DNA of 64,000 bases from Daedaleopsis sinensis. Taxonomy: Eukaryota; Basidiomycota; Agaricomycetes; Polyporales; Polyporaceae. The notes beneath the pieces are model-generated. The model saw only the letters and a program-made list of their open reading frames with translations. It was not told the origin of the DNA and did no database searches. Shown here one piece after another: positions 56,259-64,000 of the stretch. The position numbers and the translations under genes were made by a program. Every line of letters starts with the position of its first letter. Position 1 is the first letter of the stretch. The stretch spans positions 930,001 to 994,000 of the forward strand of contig CM066300.1 in NCBI GenBank assembly GCA_033807695.1, written 5' to 3'.

Positions 56259-59200
56259 GCATCGTTTTTTTCTTCTCGCGCCGGAGCGGATGTTGGCGGC
56301 GGATGTTTATGATGCGTTTGCGTTTGCGCAGTGGACGAAGCGCGGGCCCGGCTGGCGGCGGCGGCGGCGGCGGGAGCGGGCGGGGCTGGATGGGCTTCTG
56401 AGGTGGCGAGCTGAGCCGCGTGGCGTCAAGGCTTGGGCTTGGGCTTGTCGCCCTCCTCCCGCTGCTTCTGATTCTGATTCTCGACCGTGACCGCCATCCA
56501 TCTGTACTTGCATCCTCATCCTCATCCTCGTCGCCCTCGTCGTGTCTCCGTTCTTGCTTCTTGTTTCTTGCAATCGCCTCTTGCCTCTTGCTTTGCGCCC
56601 CTCGTCCTCGTCCTCGTCCCCGCACTCATCCTGTCCTCGTCCTCGTTCTTGTCCTCGTTATTGTTCTTGTTCTTGTTATGACACGCCATGACCATGCATA
56701 TGCCGCATGCCCGCAGCCCCGTCTCCGTCTCCGTATCCGTATACGTATATATCGTCCCCCATCCGCCCGCCGTCCAGTACCCCGTCGTAATCTTGCCCCT
56801 TACTCTCGACTCTTACTCTTGCCTCTTACTCTTAACTCTTGACATTTCCCGCTCTCCTCTCCGCATACATCATCCGCATCGCATCGCATCGCACCCGCAT
56901 CGTATCGCATAGCAGTGACTAGTGACTAGTGCGCGCAAGTATAACTATGTAACAGTACCGTCCGTCCGTCCGTATACGTACGCGCATGCCCATGCCCCGA
57001 TATCCCCCGCACCCGCGCACGCAGAATAGATCTTGGTTGTGCATACCGTAACCCTCCGTGTGCGTGTTTGATGCGTGAGCCCACGACTCTTAGGATGATC
57101 GATGAACTTTCATGCATACGAAGGAGGATGCGTATGCAAGTAAGTGTATCCGTGTCTACCTAGTACGCGCACGCGCACGTATGTCAGTCTCGGACTGACT
57201 CGGAGATTGCAGTACACAGCTACAGTGCCTACAGTGTGACACTGCCAGCTGCAGATCCCGCATTACCGTTGACGTTCATATATGCATTGACATAGGTCGA
57301 CACGGAGAACACCGGCGCGTGGCGTGGCGTGGCGTTCAGTATAGGTACGTCGCATGCAGCCAGCTGCAAGTCACATCATAGTGCACACTATCGCTCCGTC
57401 CGCTCGGCCAATCGCTAATCGGTACGTATGTTAGGATGCAAGGATGCAAGGATGCAAGGATGTTAGGATGTAAGTTTAAGAAGGATGTGAGGATGTAATA
57501 CTAAGAAGGATGTGAGGATGCAAGAACGTAAGAAGGATGCGAGGATGTAATACGAAGAAGGATGCGAGAATGTAATACGAAGAAGGAGGCGAGGATGCAG
57601 CGGCCCGATCGATCTACTTAGCAGAGGTGGGATCGACGTAGGTACGCGTCGTGCGTGCTGTAGGCTGCAGCTGGCTCGGTTCGGTCGAGAGACTCGGATA
57701 TGAATATGAATATGGATATGGATGTGGATGGATGTGGATGCGGTCATGGATGAGGAGTGGATACGGTGGATATGGGCGCAACGAGCTCGAGGCGGGTGCA
57801 CGTACGTCGCCGTCACAGTAGCAGCCGCGGGGCCAAGATCTGGATTCTGGATCCGGACTAGGATTAGGGCGGTGACTGGTTAGTACTGAGTACCGAGTAC
57901 TGAGTATGGGATATGGAATATCGAGCGTTGTGGGGCTGGCCATGGCCCGGGCCTGCCCGGCTCGAGCCGTGCCATCGAAGTAGGCTCATGCTCATGCTCA
58001 TGTAGGGCGTGCTGGTGCTTGAGCGATCCGCGATCCGCGATCGTCCCGCGAGCTGCTATATGCTATATGCTAGCTATAGGGAGACCGCCGGCCGGTGAAG
58101 ACGAAGAAGAAGAAGGACAAGGCGCCATGCTCGCCGATTATCGATTGTGTGTGCAGAGGGGACGGGACATCCGAATGGCTCGTGTGTACGCATGTGGCTA
58201 TGGGTTGCTCGGCCGAGGCTCGCGGTTCGCGGCTCGCGGTCCGGGGGATCGGGATGCCAGGACGGGATGAGGGCGAGGAGTACTTACGCGTATGCTGCGA
58301 GCTGTGCAGCAGCATGTCACAATTGCGGGGCCAACGATCGGCGCAGCATGTACAGCTGCAAATCCAGAAAGGGCCGACTAGCTAGGAACGGCGAGAGACT
58401 CGGACCTGGGGCGTCCGCAGGTCCGATAACAGCGCGGCCATGCCCATGGCTATGGAGCATCGCTGTCCGGATATTGAGTTTGAACGTTGTAATTTTGGAA
58501 GCCCGAGTTCAACGTTACGTCGACGATCGGAGCGGGGGAAAGCGAAGAGGAAGCTTCGAGGGGGGCGCGGCTTGCTTCTGCGCATGCCGGGGTCGAAGAC
58601 GAAGCTTTGAAGCAGCGCGCGGGGTGCACGAAGTGGCGGCGTCCTGGGACCTGGGCGGATCGACGCAGGACGCGTACGGCACGGTGCGACGGGAATGAAC
58701 GGTTGGCGTTGATCCACCTGCGCGGACAAGCGACTGCCATCGCGAGCGAGAGGGGAGAGGGGAGGTGGCGGTATACGTAGCCATTAATGTTGATGCATAA
58801 TGATGGGCACGGCGCGCTGCGGCACGCTTGTTCGGGGACAGTGGCCAGGGCGGACGGCGATCGCGATTCGCAAACGGAAACGGAGGTGCTGTCTCTCGCG
58901 GCGACGACGATCGACAGGGCGGGGATCCTGGGCTGCGTGCGTGCGTGTCAGAGCTGCTCGCCGTAGCGAACGTCTGCGTCAGAGTGGAGCTCGAGTGCGT
59001 ATACGTGCTCCTGGTGCTGGTTCTGGTTCGAGGGTGGGGCAGGGGGTCCATTACTATTAATTGATGATTCATGGGGCACGCTGCGTGGGGATCGGATCCG
59101 GAGAGATCGCGGTGCAGATGCATCGCGGGTGGGGTGGAATATGCATGGGCGGAGCGTTGTTCCTGTACTGGAGGACCGTGACGTGCGCGAGCCTCGTTCG

Positions 59201-62200
59201 AGAGGATCGGCGTCGACGTCAAGGCCTGGAGCATCCATTAACGCCCTGCACGCGGCGAGCTCGTCACGGCAGTTCGTCCGCCGTTTCGGGGACCTGGGCT
59301 GCACTGTGACGTGACAGCACGGGTGTCGGCGCGAGAGACGGACAACGGACGCCCTCCTGAGGCTGAGTAGGACGTGAGCGGTTCATCTAGATCTGCACCA
59401 CTAACCACTGCGATCGGTGAACGTGAGTTCGTGCCGCACCGTTGCGAGCCGCGTCCTGCGGGCGTATACGTGCATATCGCGGTCAGCCTGCCAGTGAGGG
59501 GGATGCTAGTTCCGGCATCTTACTGCAGCATCCTTGTGGGTCCGGCCGGTTTCGACGGTGACCCGGGTGTTGTTTGACGTTCCAACTTGAACGGGCCCGT
59601 CCGAGTCGTCGGCGCACGAGAGGTCCCCCACGGGGAACGAACGTTGGCACTTGGAGCTAGCTAAGACTTGCTTGGCCACCTCCAAGCCATTGCGGCTCAA
59701 ACACGAATCACCGTTGCTAGCTGGAGTGAGCGATTGTGGGGTGATTTTGAGAACATTCTGGCCCCTGCAGTGGGTTGTCCATAAATGAGCTCGAAAAGTC
59801 CAGGCTACTCCCCTTATATACTTGAGTAGTTCAGACTCACCAGAAATCCTCTCATTGAATCAGGTCTTCGTCGAGGTGCAAGCTGCCGCCAAGTTTCGCG
59901 AGCCTAGCGCCCGTGATCTGATCTGTGACTGAGCTGGAAGCGGCATTTCAATCTTCCGTTCCTACTTACTTATCTAAGTTAACCCCAACCTACTAGTAGT
60001 AGTAGCAGCAGGTACTGTATCATCCCACAACTCCTCCTCCTCTCCCGACGCGGCTGCATGCGTGGCGGGATATGTAAGTGATGCGATTGGAGTCCGACAA
60101 GATTCCGACGACAGCGGGTGCCAGTGCCAGTGCAGATTCCTTGCGCCCCGGGGCCCGCCCCATGGCCAACTTAAAAGCCTGGAGGTGCGCCAACTCGAAG
60201 CGAATGGTGACCCGAACGCGCGCCGGGTCTCGTGTGTCCGAGTCGGCGACATGCTCCGCGCAGCGGACGAGGCGGATGGGAGAAGTCCCGCGAGAGTGCG
60301 ATCGGATGGCTGGGGTCGTCGAACTTCGTGCCGTGGACTCGGATGTCTGTCGCCTTCGTGATGTCGAACAGATCCGCCTGCCTGGTGCCCGCAGTCAGCG
60401 CGCCGTCAACGTTAACATCGAGCTCAGGACGCAGCGAAAGAGAAAGAGGATCGGCGCGAACTGGTTAGTAGGAGTAGGAGTAGGAGGAGCACGACATACT
60501 TGTGCGCGGAGTCGAGACGGGGCCTCTTCGAGTTGCGACGAACATGGCGTCCGCGCACGCGCACGCGCACGCTGGTGGACATCTGCCGTTACATAGCTGA
60601 CGACTTTCAATTTGAATCTGCCAATGTGTGTTCAGTCTGCGTTAACGTTCTGACTTCTCAGCCCGATCCCATATGCATGGCCAGTCGGCGACCGTAACAC
60701 TCTGACGGTCATGAGGTACATACGTCGACGTCTGCCACTGGTGCCGTCGACACGGTACGTGTACGTATACGTAGACGGGCTTCCAGCTTCGAGCTTCGAG
60801 TGTCATGCAATGGCTCAGCGCACACCACACGGGGCACACGGGGCACACGGAGCAGACGTTCGCGGCGCTCCAGTTCTTCTTCGTGGCACCCCGCCGGCGC
60901 TGTGCGCGCGAAGGCGCAGGCGCAAGCCGAGCTGAACGCCGTCGTCGGGCGCACCGCGCTCCCGTACGTATACGTCACCGTCGTGCTCAAGCTTCAAGTT
61001 CAAGGAGACGCTGCGGCGCCGCGGGGCATCGCGCACACGACGAGCGAGGACATGCCAAACTCCAGTGAGAGCATGGTGAGGGCTACTCCATCCCGAATTT
61101 GAAGGGCACGAAATTGCTGCCTGTCACTGGTCACTGGTCCCGGTCAGTACTCAGTACTCAGTACTCAGTGCGTGGCCAGGGGGTGCGCGCCTTCCGCCTT
61201 CCGCCTGCCCCGCGCGAGATAGTGATACAGATGGTTTGACTCATGCCACCACCACCACCACCACTGCACTCTGGCATCTGCATCTGCATCTGCGCGCAGG
61301 GCAGGGCCGACCCCGTTGGTCGCGTACCCGGATCCCGAGCCGGAACGCTGCAACCCCGAGCGATTCCTGCGCGAAGGGCGGGCTGCAGCTCGACCCGGGC
61401 GTGCGCACTGCGCGGCCCCTTCGACGTCGCCGTCGGGAATGCGGGAATGGACGGAGGTGCGTGTGCGTGCGACGCCCCCCGCCCCCCCTCCGACTCTTTC
61501 CCGCTTCCCGCTCGTAATGAACTGGGGCACCGTTAAGAAATGCCCTGGGATCCGGATTGGATTCGGGGAAGCGGCGGTGGCCCGGGATGAACATCGCAAT
61601 AGCGCTGACGGCTGCATGTGTTCGACGTCACGCCTGCGCTCGACGACTTGGAGCACGGGAGGGAGGTCAAGGCGAGTGACGTACATATGTGTTCGCATTC
61701 GCATTCGCATCCTGGGGGCGCTGACCTGCACTCTGCGCACGGCAGGACCCAGGTATCCGTATCCGCGAGAGTGTCGGTGCACGATCAGCCCGCGGGGCGT
61801 GGGCGTGTGCGGAGGCCTTGATACGCGCGACCGCCGATATGTGAAGGTGCAAACGCAGCGCGAGTATCTTCACCTTCACCTTCAGGTTGCGTGTTTCCAG
61901 AGCATGTGCTTCGCGAGGGATAGCTCTGACCTTTGATGGTCCATGGAGGTTGCGGCGACGGTATATACACATCGGCGATGAAGCTTGAAGGCTGTATTTC
62001 CCCCGGTCTGGAATGGAATGTAACAACTTCTGCTATTGAGTAAGTATCTCGGATGCATGCATCCCATAGACACGATCGAGCCTGTAGGGGGTGGGGGTTC
62101 TGAGTTCAGAGCTGGCAACGCCCAAGCATTCCGCGCGTTGCGGCTCTATCATGGTGATGGTACATGTTTCCGCCAATTATGATATGAGTGCAGCAATCTT

Positions 62201-62301
62201 AGCCCTTTAAGCAAAAAAGGTCATGGTCACGGTCACGGTCATGCAAGTTGTACACGCAGAGACAACTCACATTAGTTACTAAGTAGTACCAGTGTCCGAG
62301 C
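56259..62301. other. Gene-poor 6-kb region between SSN6 and ISD11
   Basis: No conserved coding sequence was found on either strand. It includes the SSN6 3' UTR, pyrimidine-rich microsatellite-like DNA at 56.5-56.9 kb (tcctcg/ctcttg units), a minisatellite at 57.43-57.60 kb, gatatg/gatgtgg repeats near 57.7 kb and a CCA trinucleotide tract at about 61245. Frames such as 58515-59234 (-) are low-complexity and unsupported. Confidence 0.45.
57432..57600. repeat. Minisatellite of GGATGCAA-like and ~25-bp units
   Basis: The array starts with 8-bp ggatgcaa units and grows into imperfect units of about 25-28 bp of the form gaaggatgYgaggatgtaatac, about six copies. The ggatg core is shared by both parts, suggesting expansion from the short unit. 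Confidence 0.8.
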
Positions 62302-62669
62302 CTACGTGTCCCCGCGGTCCCTCGCAGGCTTCTGGTCCTCGACGACGAGCTTCCACCCCCCGTAGAGCTGGTTGACGATCGCGCTGCGCTTGAGCACCGC
62401 CAGCTCCTTCGACTGCTCCGCGTAGAACGCAGCGAGCTTCGCCGGGTCCGACTCGTTCTGCAGCGAAGAAGAGAGGGATGTGTGAGCCTCGCACGCCGGC
62501 CCTGGCCTGGCGCATGCGCGTATTCGCGGCTTACCTGGATCTCGCGGAAGGTGCTCTTGGTGCGGCGCACGAAGTAGTGCCGGAAGTTGTACGAGCTGAA
62601 CGACTGCGACGTGCGCAGGATGGAGTGGTACAGATGCCGCAGGGACTGTGGGGTCGGTGCGCTCGCCAT
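62302..62669 (-). CDS. ISD11: ISD11 / LYRM4, mitochondrial cysteine desulfurase accessory protein
   Basis: LYR-family partner that stabilises the cysteine desulfurase Nfs1 with acyl-carrier protein for Fe-S cluster synthesis in the mitochondrial matrix. Two minus-strand exons, 62669-62535 and 62457-62302 (96 aa, usual size for ISD11). Key segments: SLRHLYHSILRTSQSF, SYNFRHYFVRRTKSTF, then ELAVLKRSAIVNQLYGGWKL and VVEDQ. The last part matches the VLKRQSVISQMY-like end of yeast Isd11. The usual Leu-Tyr-Arg/Lys reads Leu-Tyr-His here, but the rest of the signature, including the acyl-contacting Phe and Arg-rich helix, is present. Divergent with SPT3, starts 142 bp apart. Confidence 0.9.
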
Positions 62670-62811
62670 AGTGGAGGTCGTGGTTAGCAGTCAGGAGCAA
62701 GCAACGCGCGGGTTTGTCAGTGGTCCGGGACGGGCGCCTGTGGCTTCACCCGCTCTCCCCGTACCTCCACCTACCTCCACCTCCTTGTTCTGTCGCCACT
62801 CGCGGACAGCT
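62670..62811. promoter_or_regulatory. Compact bidirectional promoter, ISD11 and SPT3
   Basis: Only 142 bp separate the two divergent start codons. The segment is CT/CA-rich on the SPT3 side (cctccacctacctccacctcc), with no TATA box. Transcripts from the two genes probably share regulatory sequence. Confidence 0.55.
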
Positions 62812-63991
62812 ATGGCGACTGCGCCCAAGAAAGCCAACGCGTCGGACATGTCTAGCCACAGAGAGTACAAGTACTCGCAAGAGATCTCGCAGATGATGTT
62901 CGTCTTCGGAGAGGTCCAGGACCCGAACCCCGAGACGGTCAACCTCGTCGAGGACATCGTCCGCAGCCAACTCATCGAACTCGTGCGTCTGCTCGTGTGC
63001 CTGGAGCGATGGTCTGCTGAGCGAATGCTGCGCAAAGTTAGATACTGCAAGCACGCGCACTCGCCAACAAGCGCGGTGCCCGCCACACGTCCGCCGAAGA
63101 CCTCATCTTCCTCATCCGCCACGACCGCGCGAAGGTTAACCGTTTGCGCACCTACCTTTCATGGAAAGACGTGCGGAAGCATGCGAAGGACTCTGATGGC
63201 AGCGGCGGTGGGGGCGTGGAGGTCGAGATTCCGGAGGACGGCGCAGACGGTAAGAAGCCATGCCTCTCTTGCCCTAGACCCCCCTTCCGAGTCTCACATG
63301 CAGCCCTGTGCGCACAGACAAGCTCGCGGCGAAGGCGCAGAAGATCACGATCAAGCTTCCCTGGGAGATCATGAACATGTTCTCGGACGTGCTCCCGACG
63401 GACGACGAGGAGGACGAGGACGACATCGAGGCGCACGAGGCGTCCATCCTGCGCCTCAAGGAGGCCGACGACGCGACGCGGCAGATGACGCGCGAGGAGT
63501 ACCAGCACTACTCGGACTGCCGCCAGGCGTCGTTCACGTACCGCAAGGCGAAGCGCTTCCGCGACTTCCTCGCGCTCCCCGCTGCGCTCGACTTCAAGAC
63601 GGGCGACGACACGGTCGACATCGTCGGCTTCCTCGCGTTCGAGATGGTCCGCGCGCTCACGCTCGCCGGGCTCGCGGTCAAGAAGTCGCTCGAGGACGCG
63701 CACGACGCGCCGCTCGGCGCGTCGCCCGTGCTCGGGAAGCGCAAGGCGCAGCACGCGCTCGGGGCGGACGCGAAGCGCATGCGCCGCGAGGAGAGCCCCG
63801 AGCACGACGTCGACCAGCCGCTGCCCGTGTGCGCGCTGTTCCTGCCCCCGCCCGAGGCGCGCACCGCGCTGCGCCCGGAGCACATCCAGGATGCGTTTGC
63901 GCGGATGCAGGGCGACTGGGCGCAGCGGCGCTCGGCGGGCATGCGCAACCACCGGGGCGGGCTCATACGGACTACCGTCACACTCATCTAG
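62812..63991 (+). CDS. SPT3: SPT3, histone-fold subunit of the SAGA coactivator complex
   Basis: SAGA subunit that helps load TBP at promoters. Exons: 62812-62982, 63042-63249, 63318-63991 (350 aa, complete). The N-terminal TFIID-18-type histone fold is plain: [38 protein letters not shown], then [39 protein letters not shown] and KDVRKHAKD. The second fold lies in exon 3: [15 protein letters not shown], then [32 protein letters not shown] and [19 protein letters not shown]. An acidic DDEEDEDD stretch and a C-terminal basic region (KRMRREE) follow. The paired histone folds are characteristic of Spt3. The start at 62812 is the first ATG and keeps the usual short N-terminus. Confidence 0.95.
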
Positions 63992-64000
63992 GCTGCCGGG

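Overview
This 64-kb window is nuclear DNA of a filamentous basidiomycete, most likely an Agaricomycete (Polyporales-like). The reasons are: introns of about 45-70 bp with GTRNGT donors and YAG acceptors; conserved genes split into many small exons; fungal-specific families (DUF6534 seven-helix protein, Ssn6/Cyc8, Brl1/Brr6, fungal ADAM); and a KDZ-family DNA transposon of the kind expanded in mushroom-forming fungi. All models were spliced by eye. Exon edges were checked for reading-frame consistency but should be read as plus or minus 1-2 nt.

Layout. 0-11.6 kb: three leftward genes: an Erf4/Golgin-A7 palmitoyltransferase subunit (cut by the window edge), an ADAM metalloprotease, and a membrane-anchored A1-like aspartic protease homologue that seems to have lost its catalytic motifs. 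A weak leftward secreted-protein candidate lies at 6.7-7.4 kb. 11.6-15.3 kb is gene-poor. 15.3-18.3 kb: a head-to-head pair, the nuclear-envelope protein Brl1/Brr6 (-) and mitochondrial ClpP (+). 18.3-22.7 kb is gene-poor. 22.7-24.9 kb: a DUF6534 membrane protein in 21 exons, with several microexons and a GC-AG intron. 28.1-28.5 kb: a small SERF/4F5 protein.

29.0-41.1 kb is the highlight: a complete-looking, about 12.1-kb KDZ transposon. It is bounded by a 7-bp direct repeat (candidate target-site duplication), imperfect terminal inverted repeats and dense GGATGATC-type subterminal motifs. It carries an uninterrupted 11-exon KDZ transposase with a CxC2-like cysteine cluster (leftward). It also carries two rightward accessory genes: one has two C-terminal SUMO-interaction-like motifs, the other an HMG-box-like segment and an RG-rich tail.

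41.1-51.2 kb is gene-poor and rich in simple repeats. A 345-bp MITE with 66-bp perfect inverted repeats and TA flanks sits at 51.25-51.6 kb, just upstream of the Ssn6/Cyc8 corepressor gene (52.1-56.3 kb). 56.3-62.3 kb is again gene-poor with a minisatellite. 62.3-64 kb: a second head-to-head pair, ISD11/LYRM4 (-) and the SAGA subunit SPT3 (+), separated by about 140 bp.

The genes are mostly independent housekeeping functions: protein lipidation, shedding, mitochondrial proteolysis and Fe-S assembly, nuclear pore/envelope, and transcription. Ssn6 and SPT3 are both global transcription regulators, but nothing here shows that they are co-regulated.
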